Of a stretch of DNA of 64,000 bases, positions 56,537 through 64,000 are shown one piece after another (the first letter of the stretch is position 1; every line of letters begins with the position of its first letter). The stretch lies in assembly GCA_046330285.1 (NCBI GenBank), contig JAXLSX010000001.1:62001-126000 (forward strand), given 5' to 3'. Source of the DNA: RHKX01 sp046330285 (GTDB taxonomy: Bacteria > Actinomycetota > Thermoleophilia > Solirubrobacterales > 70-9). The position numbers were made by a program, and so were the translations under genes. The notes under the pieces were generated by a model. The model searched no databases and had not been told where the DNA came from. It was given only the letters and a program-made list of their open reading frames with translations.

Positions 56537-57889
56537 TCACGAATCGGGGCCGCCGCCGCGCCCGGAGCTCCGAAGCTGGAGGAGCCGTTCGAGGCGAGCG
56601 CCGAGCTCGGCCTCGAATCCACGGTCGGTGGGCACGAAGAACCGGGTGTCGCCGAGGGCATCCGGCAACGTGCGCTGGTCGCTGACGCCTCCGGGCTCGT
56701 CATGTGGGTAGCGATAGCCGACCCCGCGGCCGAGCTCCTTCGCACCCGCGTAGTGGCCGTCGCGGATCGCCTGCGGCGGCTCGGCGGCACCATTACGGCG
56801 GACGTGCTCCTCGGCGGCGAGCAGCGCCTTGTAGGAGGCGTTCGACTTCGGCGCGAGCGCCAGGTAGACGGCGGCCTGCGCGAGGTTGATCCGGCACTCG
56901 GGGAGCCCGACCCGGTCGACCGCCGCGGCGGCCGCGGTCGCGACGGCGAGCGCCTGCGGAGCGGCGTTGCCGACGTCCTCGGAGGCGAAGATGACCATCC
57001 GGCGGGCGATGAACCGAGGGTCCTCGCCCCCGGCCAGCATCGCCGCGAGGTAGTAGATGGAGGCGTCGACGTCGGAGTTCCGCGTCGCCTTGATCCAGGC
57101 GGAGATGTAGTCGTAGTGGCGATCGCCGCCCTTGTCGTAGAGGACCGCCCGCTTCTGCAGGGCATCCTCGGCCGCGGCGAGGTCGACGTGCCCGCCGGGC
57201 CCCGCCGCGGTCGCGGCCCGCTCGAGGGCCCCGAGCGCCGCCCGGGCGTCTCCCCCGGCGCGGGCGGCGAGCATCTCGAGCGCGTCGTCGTCGACCGCCG
57301 GCGGGTCGGCGATCCCGCGCTCGGGGTCCGCCAGCGCCCGCCGCAGGAGCTCGACGACCGAATCGTCTCCGAGGCCGCGGAGCTCGTAGATCTGAGACCG
57401 CGAGAGCAACGCCGAGTTGACCTCGAAGTAGGGGTTCTCGGTGGTCGCCCCGATCAGCGTGACGAGGCCGTCCTCGACCGCGGGAAGGAGCGCGTCCTGC
57501 TGGGCCTTGTTGAAGCGGTGGATCTCGTCGAGGAAGAAGACGGTCCGGCGGCCGGAGCGGCGGCGCTCCTCGGCCCTGCCGAGCATCGCCCTGACCTCGG
57601 CCCGGCCTGCGTTGACGGCGGACTCCTCCTCGAAGGCGCCGTCGGCGGCGGTGGCGACGATCCGGGCGATCGTCGTCTTGCCGGTACCGGGAGGTCCGTA
57701 GAGGACCATCGAGTGCGGCTCGCCGGTCTCGATCGCCGTCCGCAGGGTCGAACCCTCGGCGAGCAGGTGCTCCTGGCCGACGAGGTCGGCGAGGCTGCGC
57801 GGGCGCATCCGGACGGCCAGGGGCTGGCCCGCGCCGGGGCCGGCCTCGCCGCCGCCGAGGTCGTCGCTGCCGAAGAGCTGATCGCTCAC
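56537..57889 (-). CDS. rarA: Replication-associated recombination protein A (RarA/MgsA-type AAA+ ATPase)
   Basis: A 450-residue AAA+ ATPase acting at stalled replication forks. Seen: MRPRSLADLVGQEHLL, Walker A YGPPGTGKTTIARI, Walker B FFLDEIHRFNKAQQDALLP, sensor 1 GATTENPYFEVNSALLSR, and C-terminal DVDASIYYLAAMLAGGEDPR and KSNASYKALLAAEEHVR, typical of RarA. GTG 57889 is chosen; the much longer upstream frame is antisense to the DUF1385 gene. GATACT lies 6 nt upstream. Confidence 0.93.
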   Translation of the reverse strand: MSDQLFGSDDLGGGEAGPGAGQPLAVRMRPRSLADLVGQEHLLAEGSTLRTAIETGEPHSMVLYGPPGTGKTTIARIVATAADGAFEEESAVNAGRAEVRAMLGRAEERRRSGRRTVFFLDEIHRFNKAQQDALLPAVEDGLVTLIGATTENPYFEVNSALLSRSQIYELRGLGDDSVVELLRRALADPERGIADPPAVDDDALEMLAARAGGDARAALGALERAATAAGPGGHVDLAAAEDALQKRAVLYDKGGDRHYDYISAWIKATRNSDVDASIYYLAAMLAGGEDPRFIARRMVIFASEDVGNAAPQALAVATAAAAAVDRVGLPECRINLAQAAVYLALAPKSNASYKALLAAEEHVRRNGAAEPPQAIRDGHYAGAKELGRGVGYRYPHDEPGGVSDQRTLPDALGDTRFFVPTDRGFEAELGARLERLLQLRSSGRGGGPDS

Positions 57890-57895
57890 CGCTTC

Positions 57896-57901
57896 AGTAT
57901 C
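57896..57901 (-). promoter_or_regulatory. -10-like GATACT of rarA
   Basis: Six nt before GTG 57889; a 4/6 match to the consensus. Confidence 0.3.
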
Positions 57902-57958
57902 CCCTTGCGCGGTGACGCGAACCGGGAACGGCCCGGGCTCCCCGGAGCCGCCCGCCGG

Positions 57959-57964
57959 TAATCT
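57959..57964 (+). promoter_or_regulatory. -10 element TAATCT, 7 nt before the DUF1385 gene
   Basis: Leaderless-type spacing to ATG 57972; it fixes this ATG over the upstream in-frame one. Confidence 0.45.
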
Positions 57965-57971
57965 GCCGCCG

Positions 57972-58853
57972 ATGGGTGAGGGAGAAACAGCCGGAGGCGC
58001 GGAGGAACTCGGCAGCGTCGCCGTCTCGACGAACGGTGCTTCGGCCAACGGCGGGCCGCCGCCGGAGCCCGAGAAGCTCCGGCTCGGCGGGATGGCCCTG
58101 CGCAACGGCCTGCTGATCCACGGGCCGACCTGCTGGGGCGCCGCCGCCCGGGCGAAGGACGGCTCGATCGACGTCGCCTCGGGCAAGAAGCCGAACTTCG
58201 GCGGCAACCGCTTCGCGAAGATCCCGGGGATGCGCGGGCCGCTGCGTCTCGCCGAGGCCTTCGCCGTGATCCCGATCGCCCGGATGTCGGTGCCCTCCTC
58301 GCGGCTTCCCTTCGAGGACCCCCGGGTGGCCGGCGCCGCGTTCGCCGCCACCGTCGCCGGCAACGCGATCCGCGGCCGCGGCCGTCCCGCGACGCCCGTC
58401 CGCGAGGCGGCGGCCGCGCTCGTCGGTTTCGTGCCGGCGCTCGTCTCGCTGACCGGCTCCGACCTCGCCGCCTACCACGGCGCCGAGCACAAGTCGATCG
58501 CCGGCTACGAGCAGGGTCGCGATCCGGCCGAGGTGCCGAAGGAGCACGACCGCTGCGGATCCAACCTCGTCGGCCCGATGCTGATCTTCTCGGCGCTCGG
58601 CCAGCTCGTCGTCGACCGTCTCTTCGAGCATCCCGGCCGGCTCGAACGCAGCGTCAGCGGGATCGCGGGGCTGTCGCTCTCGGTCGAGGTCTTCGTGGCC
58701 GCCGAGCGCCGTCCCGACTCGCTGATCGGCCGTGCGGTGCACGGTGCCGGGCACTTCATCCAGGCCCGTTTCGCGACCCGCGAGCCGACGCCGGAGCAGC
58801 TCGAGGTCGCGGTCGCGGCGCTCGATGCCGTGCTCGCCGCCGAGCAGGGTTAA
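57972..58853 (+). CDS. DUF1385 membrane protein
   Basis: A 293-residue protein of a family conserved in Gram-positives and often near prmC/prfA or haem genes; function unknown. Conserved marks: GGMALRNGLLIHGP, the core LAAYHGAEHKSIAGYEQG and CGSNLVGPMLIFSALGQL. Hydrophobic helices occur around 150-200. The first ~35 residues are low-complexity. Its stop is 21 bp before the FtsH-like gene. Confidence 0.8.
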   Translation: MGEGETAGGAEELGSVAVSTNGASANGGPPPEPEKLRLGGMALRNGLLIHGPTCWGAAARAKDGSIDVASGKKPNFGGNRFAKIPGMRGPLRLAEAFAVIPIARMSVPSSRLPFEDPRVAGAAFAATVAGNAIRGRGRPATPVREAAAALVGFVPALVSLTGSDLAAYHGAEHKSIAGYEQGRDPAEVPKEHDRCGSNLVGPMLIFSALGQLVVDRLFEHPGRLERSVSGIAGLSLSVEVFVAAERRPDSLIGRAVHGAGHFIQARFATREPTPEQLEVAVAALDAVLAAEQG

Positions 58854-58874
58854 GCCCCGAGGCCCGATCTGCCG

Positions 58875-60509
58875 ATGGGGCATCCGGTGACGCCCTGGCT
58901 GACAACTGCCGTCCTGGAAGGACTCAAGGACTTCGCGGACCAGTGGGCATCCGTCTTCTCGTTGGTCTTCATCGGCCTTCTCGTCTACGTCATGTTCCGG
59001 ATGCTGAACGTGATGCCGAAGACGAAGCCGCAGGAGATCAAGGCTTCGAAGCGCAGCGGCGTCCGCTGGGACGACATCGCCGGCGTCGAGGGCACGAAGG
59101 ACGAGCTCCGTGAGGTCGTCGAGTTCCTGTCCGACCCGAAGCGCTTCAAGAACCTCGGCGCGAAGGTGCCGAAGGGCATCCTCCTGCACGGCCCTCCCGG
59201 CACCGGCAAGACGATGCTCGCCAAGGCCGTCGCCCACGAGTCCGGGGCCAACTTCTTCAGCCAGTCGGCGTCCTCGTTCGTCGAGATGTTCGCCGGCCTC
59301 GGCGCCGCCCGGATCAGGCGCCTGTTCAAGGAAGCTCGCGACAACGCCCCGGCGATCCTCTTCATCGACGAGCTCGACGCCGTCGGCACCACCCGCGGCA
59401 ACGACGTCTCGGGCGAGCGCGACCAGACGCTGAACCAGCTCCTCGTCGAGATGGATGGCTTCGAGGCGAGCGAGAACATCGTCGTGATGGCGGCCTCGAA
59501 CCTGCTCGAGAAGCTCGATCCCGCCCTGCTCCGTCCCGGCCGCTTCGACCGCCAGGTCTTCGTGCCGCCGCCCGACCTCCGGGGCCGCGAGGAGATCCTC
59601 GGCGTCCACACCCGCGGCAAGCCGCTGAGCCAGGACATCGACCTGCACCGGGTCGCCCAGCACACCTCGGGGCTGACCGGCGCCGACCTCGCCAACCTCT
59701 GCAACGAGGCGGCGATCCAGGCCGGCCGCAACAAGCGCCCGTTCGTCGCCCAGTCCGACTTCGACAACGCGTTCGAACGCGTCGTCGCCGGCCTCCAGAG
59801 CCGTAAGGTCATCACCGACCACGAGAAGCGGGTCGTCGCCTGGCACGAGGCCGGGCACGCGCTCGTCTCGGAGCTGCTGACGACCGTCGACAAGGTCCAG
59901 AAGGTCTCGATCGTGCCGCGCGGCAAGGCTCTCGGCTACACGCTCAACCTCCCGCAGGAGGACCGGTACCTGAAGTCGAGGCACGAGCTGATCGACTACA
60001 TGAAGGTCCTGCTCGCCGGGCGGGTGGCCGAGCAGATCACGTTCGGCCGGGTCACCACCGGCGCCTCCGACGACCTCGCCAAGGTCACCACCATCGCCCG
60101 CTCGATGGTCTACGAGTACGGCATGGGGACGTCGATCCGCTCCCACCAGGTGCCGGCGAACGACTGGAACGTCTCCGAGATGATGCGCCAGCGCCGCGAC
60201 GAGGAGGTCAACGAGATCGCCGAGGAGGCCTACCGGGGCGCCCATCGCCTGCTCAGCGACCACCGCGACCTGCTCGACGAGATCGCCCGCCAGCTCCTCG
60301 TCGACGAGGTGATCGAGCAGAGCGAGATCGCCAAGATCATGGAGCGTCACGAGATCTCCGTCGCCGAGCCCGGGCCGTTCCCGGACCCGGTCGAGAACCG
60401 CTCCCCCGGACCCGCCGGCAACGGGGCGACGGCCGGAATCGCGCGCGCCAGCGACGAGGAGGACGAGCGGACCGGCCGCTCGAAGCCCCCTCCCCCCGGC
60501 CGCGGCTGA
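58875..60509 (+). CDS. FtsH-like membrane AAA+ zinc protease lacking the periplasmic domain
   Basis: A 544-residue ATP-dependent metalloprotease. One N-terminal helix (about 26-44) only; the usual second helix and extracytoplasmic FtsH_ext domain are absent. The ATPase has Walker A GPPGTGKT (106-113), Walker B LFIDELDAVG, pore-loop FVEMFAGLGA and arginine fingers in LLRPGRFDRQV. The peptidase carries HEAGH (324-328) and the aspartate ligand in TTGASDDLAK (D400). C-terminal tail is Pro/Gly-rich. It may be a second FtsH specialised for other substrates. Confidence 0.88.
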   Translation: MGHPVTPWLTTAVLEGLKDFADQWASVFSLVFIGLLVYVMFRMLNVMPKTKPQEIKASKRSGVRWDDIAGVEGTKDELREVVEFLSDPKRFKNLGAKVPKGILLHGPPGTGKTMLAKAVAHESGANFFSQSASSFVEMFAGLGAARIRRLFKEARDNAPAILFIDELDAVGTTRGNDVSGERDQTLNQLLVEMDGFEASENIVVMAASNLLEKLDPALLRPGRFDRQVFVPPPDLRGREEILGVHTRGKPLSQDIDLHRVAQHTSGLTGADLANLCNEAAIQAGRNKRPFVAQSDFDNAFERVVAGLQSRKVITDHEKRVVAWHEAGHALVSELLTTVDKVQKVSIVPRGKALGYTLNLPQEDRYLKSRHELIDYMKVLLAGRVAEQITFGRVTTGASDDLAKVTTIARSMVYEYGMGTSIRSHQVPANDWNVSEMMRQRRDEEVNEIAEEAYRGAHRLLSDHRDLLDEIARQLLVDEVIEQSEIAKIMERHEISVAEPGPFPDPVENRSPGPAGNGATAGIARASDEEDERTGRSKPPPPGRG

Positions 60510-60538
60510 CCTCCCCGAGGGCCGCACCCGGCGGTCAT

Positions 60539-60544
60539 TAGACT
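60539..60544 (+). promoter_or_regulatory. -10 element TAGACT, 7 nt before the epimerase gene
   Basis: Leaderless-type spacing to ATG 60552. Confidence 0.45.
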
Positions 60545-60551
60545 GCGGCCG

Positions 60552-60959
60552 ATGCTCGACCGGATCGACCACACCGGCGTCGCCGTCGACGACCTCGACG
60601 CCGCCATCAAGCTCTATCGCGACGTCCTCGGGATGCCGCTCGTCCACCGCGAGGTGGTGGAGGAACAGGGCGTCGAAGCGGTCCTGCTCGACGTCGGCGA
60701 CGGGCACGTCGAGCTGCTGAGCCCGCTCGGCGACGACACGCCGGTCGGCAAGTTCCTGGCGAAGAAGGGCCCCGGCCTGCACCACGTCGCCTACGCGGTC
60801 ACCGACATCGAGGCGGCCCTCGCCCAGCTCTCCGAGGCCGGCGTGCAGCTGATCGACGAGACGCCGCGCATCGGCATCCGCCAGAGCAAGGTCGCCTTCG
60901 TGCACCCGCGCTCGACCGGTGCCGTCCTGACCGAGATCGTCCAGCCCCACGACCACTGA
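60552..60959 (+). CDS. mce: Methylmalonyl-CoA epimerase
   Basis: Interconverts (S)- and (R)-methylmalonyl-CoA in propionate and branched-chain/odd-chain degradation. A 135-residue vicinal-oxygen-chelate protein with metal ligands H7 (RIDHTGVAVDD), H78 (GLHHVAYAV), E128 (VLTEIVQ) and the catalytic region GHVELLSPLG. Length and motifs match the family well. The mutase genes are not in the window. Followed closely by a 70-residue gene. Confidence 0.93.
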   Translation: MLDRIDHTGVAVDDLDAAIKLYRDVLGMPLVHREVVEEQGVEAVLLDVGDGHVELLSPLGDDTPVGKFLAKKGPGLHHVAYAVTDIEAALAQLSEAGVQLIDETPRIGIRQSKVAFVHPRSTGAVLTEIVQPHDH

Positions 60960-60970
60960 GGAGACCGCCG

Positions 60971-61183
60971 ATGGCAACCGCGCTACGCAGGATCGAGGTC
61001 GGCTTCGACGGCGGCCAGGTGCTCGCCCTCCGGATCACCGACGAGGAGCTCGAGTCCCTCCGCGGCGCCCTCCAGCGCGGCGGCTGGCACCGGCTGACCA
61101 GCGACGACGCCGAGGTCGAGCTCTTCCTCGACAAGCTCGTCTTCATCAAGACCGCCGGCGACGGCCAGAAGGTCGGCTTCTAG
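60971..61183 (+). CDS. 70-residue hypothetical protein
   Basis: A small soluble alpha/beta protein (RRIEVGFDGGQVLALRITDE, then ELESLRGALQ and a strand-rich end). It lies 11 bp after the epimerase stop with GGAG near its ATG, so it is co-transcribed. Similar small ORFs follow this epimerase in related organisms in my recollection, which I cannot verify. Function unknown. Confidence 0.65.
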   Translation: MATALRRIEVGFDGGQVLALRITDEELESLRGALQRGGWHRLTSDDAEVELFLDKLVFIKTAGDGQKVGF

Positions 61184-61265
61184 ACGTAAGCCGCGGCCGG
61201 CGTTCGAGCCGGGCTGGTTTGCATAGAAGGGGCGCTCCGAGGGGGCGCCACCTCACTGGATGGGG

Positions 61266-61287
61266 TTTTGCCGATATGTGGGCAAAA
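61266..61287. repeat. Inverted repeat spanning the DUF559 start codon
   Basis: TTTTGCC (61266-61272) and GGCAAAA (61281-61287) flank an 8-nt centre that contains ATG 61276. It could be an operator or a hairpin hiding the start codon. Confidence 0.55.
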
Positions 61288-62190
61288 TCGCGACCAGTGC
61301 CGGAGGTGGCTGCGGAGCTGGCCGGCCGCCAGCACGGCGTCGTTTCCCGTCCGCAGCTCTTGGCCGCCGGGCTGACCTCGTCCGGGATCGATGGCTGGCT
61401 CAGGCACGGTCACCTCCACCGGCTCCATCGCGGCGTCTACGCGGTCGGGCATCCCCGTATCTCGCAGGAAGGACGGTGGCTTGCCGCCGTGCTCACCTGT
61501 GGACCCGGCTCCTTTCTCAGCCATGGCCCTGCCGGCCAACTGCTCGGACTCGTCAACCGGCGGGAACGGTTCGCGCTCCATGTCTCCCGCCGAGGGCGCA
61601 CCGGCAGATCCCCCGCCGGCATCGTCACCCACCACCCGCGATCGCTTCCCCTCGCCGACACCACCGTCCGCCTCGGCATCCCGGTCACGACCCCGACGCG
61701 GACCGTCTGGGATCTGTCCGCCTCCCTCTCCCCGGCCCAGCTCCGTCGGGCGTTCGAGCAGGCTGAGAAGTTCGGCCTCCTCGAACGCGAGCGCCTGGCC
61801 ACCCTCCTCGCAGCGACCCCCAACCACCGCGGGGCGGGCCGGCTCCGCGAGCTCCTCGCCGAGCGGTCGGTGCCGCTGTCGGAGACCCGCTCCTGGCTCG
61901 AGGAGCTCGCGCTCACCGCCTGCCGCGACCACGGTCTGCCGACGCCCGCGGTGAACGTGCCGCTGCTCGGCTACGAGGTCGACCTGCTCTGGATGGAGGC
62001 GAAGTTCGTCGTCGAAGCTGACGGCGACGATCACCTCTCACCGGCCCAGCGGGATCGTGACAACGAGCGGGACATCGCGCTCGGCCGCGCCGGGTACCTC
62101 GTCCGTCGCTACTCGAGCCGGGCGATGTCCCGCAGCGCCGAGGTCGCGGCCGAGATCGCCGCGATCCTGGCCGAGCGGCTCAGGGCCTGA
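61276..62190 (+). CDS. DUF559 / Vsr-like nuclease-fold protein with AbiEi-type N-terminal domain
   Basis: A 304-residue protein. N-terminus: AbiEi-like winged helix (AELAGRQHGVVSRPQLLAAG, then LHRGVYAVGHP). Middle: THHPRSLPLADTTVRLGIPV and TPTRTVWDLSA, as in abortive-infection antitoxin-like proteins. C-terminus (about 215-300): DUF559/very-short-patch-repair fold with EVDLLWMEAKFVVEADGDDH and RDNERDIALGRAGYLVRRYS, a PD-(D/E)XK arrangement. Such orphans are frequent and uncharacterised in actinobacteria. No AbiEii toxin is adjacent. ATG 61276 is preferred to TTG 61219. Confidence 0.75.
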   Translation: MWAKSRPVPEVAAELAGRQHGVVSRPQLLAAGLTSSGIDGWLRHGHLHRLHRGVYAVGHPRISQEGRWLAAVLTCGPGSFLSHGPAGQLLGLVNRRERFALHVSRRGRTGRSPAGIVTHHPRSLPLADTTVRLGIPVTTPTRTVWDLSASLSPAQLRRAFEQAEKFGLLERERLATLLAATPNHRGAGRLRELLAERSVPLSETRSWLEELALTACRDHGLPTPAVNVPLLGYEVDLLWMEAKFVVEADGDDHLSPAQRDRDNERDIALGRAGYLVRRYSSRAMSRSAEVAAEIAAILAERLRA

Positions 62191-63163
62191 GCGCGTCCCA
62201 GAGTCGTTCCTCGGCATCGAGGACGCGGTCGGCGGCGGCTCCGATCCGCTCCCAGCCGGCGGGATCGGGCTCGTCGGTCTCGCTCGCCGCGAAGAGCTCG
62301 CCGGCGAGGGTCGTCCAGTGCTCGGCGGCCGTCGCGGCCAGGGCGCTCTCGGCATCGCGGCCGACCTCGGCGAGGAAGCGCGAGTAGAGCGCGCGGAAGT
62401 TGCTGCCGCCGGTGCCGCGGCGCTCGATCACCTGGTAGTTGAAGCGGGAGCACCACTTCCAGTCGGCGGTCGCGCCGGGCCAGTCGCCGACCTCGTAGGC
62501 GAAGCGGCGCAGGGCCGGCAGCCCCTCGAACTCGCCGAGGTCCGGCTCCTGCATCCGCTGGGCCGCCCGATCGATCGCGGCCGGAGCCGCCGCGCGTAGC
62601 TCGTCGACCGTCGGCGGCTCGCCGGGGACGTCGAGCATGTGCCCGGCGAGCGGGTAGAACGGGTGCTGTTCGTGCCGCGCCTTCTCGAGCCCCGCGAGCG
62701 ACGTCCGCTGCAGGTCCTCGAAGCCGGTGTCGGAGACGTAGGCGTGATCGTCGTCGTAGCCCGCGAGCACGACCGCGTGGCCGGGGAAGTGGGCGGAGTT
62801 GCCGTAGTGGTCGAGGTGGAAGAGGTCGGTGATCAGCAACACCGGGCGGCCGTCGTCGACGACGGCACGGGCCGCCTCCCACGCCCGCTCGGGATCGGGC
62901 TCGGTGGTGAGCCGGAGCGGCGCGCCCGTCAGCTCGAGGAAGCTCTCCTCGAGTCGCCCGGTCCGCCCGTTGGTGAAGCGGGTCGGCGAGAGGTCGTCGG
63001 AGACGAAGTAGTAGAAGCAGGCGCCGGCGCCGAGGCCGAACGCCAGCTCCTCGGAGATCTCGGTCCCGTGGAACGCGAGCAGATTCCGCAGCGCCGTCGA
63101 GCCGCAGTGGTGGCCGGGGATGTGTTCGAAGCCGGGGACGAGGACGGTCTGGCCGAGCGCCAT
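62180..63163 (-). CDS. BtrH-like (DUF4872) papain-fold protein
   Basis: A 327-residue protein. N-terminal papain-like/BtrH domain: C20 in GHHCGSTALRNLL, H129 in HFPGHAVVLAGY and D145 in YVSDTGF make a possible Cys-His-Asp set. The C-terminal DUF4872-like helical region follows (about 185-320). BtrH transfers an acyl group from a carrier protein to an aminoglycoside; homologues often serve in specialised metabolism, but no biosynthetic genes are here. It overlaps the DUF559 gene's 3' end by 11 bp, convergently. Confidence 0.75.
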   Translation of the reverse strand: MALGQTVLVPGFEHIPGHHCGSTALRNLLAFHGTEISEELAFGLGAGACFYYFVSDDLSPTRFTNGRTGRLEESFLELTGAPLRLTTEPDPERAWEAARAVVDDGRPVLLITDLFHLDHYGNSAHFPGHAVVLAGYDDDHAYVSDTGFEDLQRTSLAGLEKARHEQHPFYPLAGHMLDVPGEPPTVDELRAAAPAAIDRAAQRMQEPDLGEFEGLPALRRFAYEVGDWPGATADWKWCSRFNYQVIERRGTGGSNFRALYSRFLAEVGRDAESALAATAAEHWTTLAGELFAASETDEPDPAGWERIGAAADRVLDAEERLWDALRP

Positions 63164-63176
63164 GCCCGGCAGTCTC

Positions 63177-64000
63177 TCAGCCCGGAGGCGTGCTCTCGCC
63201 GCGGAGCCTGAGGTAGTCGGCGCGGACCGCGAAGACCGAGCGCAGCTCGGCGGTGACCTCCTGGAGGAACTCGTCGCGGTAGGTCGAGTCGGTGAGCATC
63301 GCGATCGCGAAGTAGAGGCCGGTGAACGCGGCGAGGCCGGCGGCGACCTTGAGCAGTTCGACGGTCATCTCGAACGACTCGCCGCCGATCTCGAACGCGA
63401 AGAGCTGGTCGCAGCAGTCGGTACCCACCCAGGACTCGCGGATGCTGTCGGGCACGGCGATCAGCCCGAAGGCGATGAAGAACGCCGCCACAAGCAGGCT
63501 CACGGTCAACACCTGGACGGCCTGGCTCGTGAACAGGACGAGCTCGACGTTGCGCCGCTGCTTGCGGTTGAGCGGCTCGCCGACGTCCCCGACCTCGGCC
63601 TCGAGCGCCCGGACCTCCCGCGGGAGACGGGCGAGCAGGAAAGCGGTCCCGAGTCCGGCGAACAGCAGCGCGATCGCGACCAGGTCGGCGTCGGTGATCG
63701 CCGAGAACACCTGCCACATCTCGGTACTCATGAAGGCCAGAAGGGCGAAGATCATCAGCAGCGGCACCGCCCGGGCGAGCAACATGAACGAGGCAAGGAG
63801 TTGGTGCCAGAGGCGGCGCCCGACCCAGCGGACGATCGAGACGAGCCCGTAGCCGAAGATCGCGTAGATCAGCAGGACCAGCGCCAGGTTGGCGAGCGCC
63901 GTCACCCACGCACTTCGCGTCTGGCCGCCGAAGATCAGCGGCAGGAGCGCCGGGACGAGGACGAACGCCGCCAGCTCGATCCGGCCGACGTCCTCGGGCA
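63177..64000 (-). CDS. Polytopic membrane protein, 5' end outside window
   Basis: At least 274 residues; the frame is open to the right edge and the part upstream of GTG 63905 is still hydrophobic protein (ELAAFVLVPALLPLIFGGQT), so the start lies beyond the window. Five or more membrane helices; a charged cytoplasmic loop (PREVRALEAEVGDVGEPLNR) and KQRRNVELVLFTSQAVQVL; a Cys pair in VGTDCCDQLF. Not recognised. It precedes the BtrH-like gene on the same strand by 13 bp. Confidence 0.6.
   Translation of the reverse strand, partial: PEDVGRIELAAFVLVPALLPLIFGGQTRSAWVTALANLALVLLIYAIFGYGLVSIVRWVGRRLWHQLLASFMLLARAVPLLMIFALLAFMSTEMWQVFSAITDADLVAIALLFAGLGTAFLLARLPREVRALEAEVGDVGEPLNRKQRRNVELVLFTSQAVQVLTVSLLVAAFFIAFGLIAVPDSIRESWVGTDCCDQLFAFEIGGESFEMTVELLKVAAGLAAFTGLYFAIAMLTDSTYRDEFLQEVTAELRSVFAVRADYLRLRGESTPPG

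Noticed and set aside
53650..56685. A 1011-codon plus-strand open frame
   Set aside because: Antisense to the aldehyde dehydrogenase and lamin-tail genes and overlapping the BASS gene; low-complexity shadow.
57894..60977. A 1027-codon minus-strand open frame
   Set aside because: Antisense to the DUF1385, FtsH-like and epimerase genes, all of which have clear family motifs.
61276..62190. AbiE-type toxin-antitoxin system
   Set aside because: Only the antitoxin-like N-terminal domain is present, fused to a nuclease fold; no AbiEii nucleotidyltransferase toxin gene is adjacent.

Overview
The window is GC-rich (about 70% by eye), gene-dense DNA from a high-GC actinobacterium. Many GTG starts, 4-base ATGA/GTGA gene overlaps, a ccmABCD-hemA-hemC-cobA/hemD cluster, a mycobacterial-type GT-C mannosyltransferase, EthA-like monooxygenase, DUF2510 protein and RTX/Ig-type secreted proteins fit a soil actinobacterium, possibly of the Thermoleophilia/Solirubrobacterales lineage; the lineage is inference only. 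Both edges cut a gene: thiL on the left and a membrane protein on the right.

Layout. 0-5.3 kb: thiL, GT-C mannosyltransferase, HAD hydrolase, CPBP protease, L,D-transpeptidase, pyrE. 5.3-12.6 kb: subtilase-like secreted protein, GGDEF-EAL protein with a truncated B12-type tail, PhoD phosphatase, DUF2510 protein, NlpC/P60-like protein. 12.6-22.6 kb: three regulator/effector units (HxlR-MFS, XRE-membrane protein, TetR-hydrolase/propeller), a BVMO, a cupin protein, a methyltransferase, a Mug-type DNA glycosylase and tiny membrane proteins. 22.6-28.6 kb: a genomic island of about 5.9 kb inserted at the 3' end of a tRNA-Arg(CCT) gene, bounded by a perfect 45-bp repeat. 28.6-38.3 kb: RTX protein, arylsulfotransferase-like and DUF839 proteins, then a TlpA-NfeD-stomatin-GalT operon. 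38.4-45.4 kb: SF2 helicase, glycosidase, BirA, ABC exporter, SAM hydrolase. 45.4-51.7 kb: one long minus-strand run for cytochrome c maturation and haem/sirohaem synthesis. 51.7-64 kb: housekeeping and small proteins (NUDIX, BASS transporter, ALDH, RarA, DUF1385, FtsH-like protease, methylmalonyl-CoA epimerase, DUF559 nuclease, BtrH-like protein).

The most interesting region is the tRNA-Arg island. A minus-strand operon encodes a ubiquitin-like domain fused to an E2-like fold without any cysteine, a JAMM/JAB isopeptidase fused to an E1 (ThiF) domain, a small helical protein and a papain-like cysteine peptidase. Divergent from it is an XRE repressor plus ImmA/IrrE metallopeptidase pair, the arrangement known as CapH/CapP in other defence loci. 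I read it as a bacterial ubiquitin-like conjugation system, probably for defence, under protease-relieved repression. Related Ubl-E1-E2-JAB operons are known; this combination of fusions, peptidase and regulator may not be.

Other points of note: a GGDEF-EAL protein ending in a B12-photoreceptor-type helical cap (W-x9-EH) with no cobalamin Rossmann domain; probable CTG start codons made by CTGA stop/start overlaps (galT, mug-like gene, perhaps hemC); and a recurrent TAnnnT element 6-9 nt before many start codons, suggesting widespread leaderless transcription.
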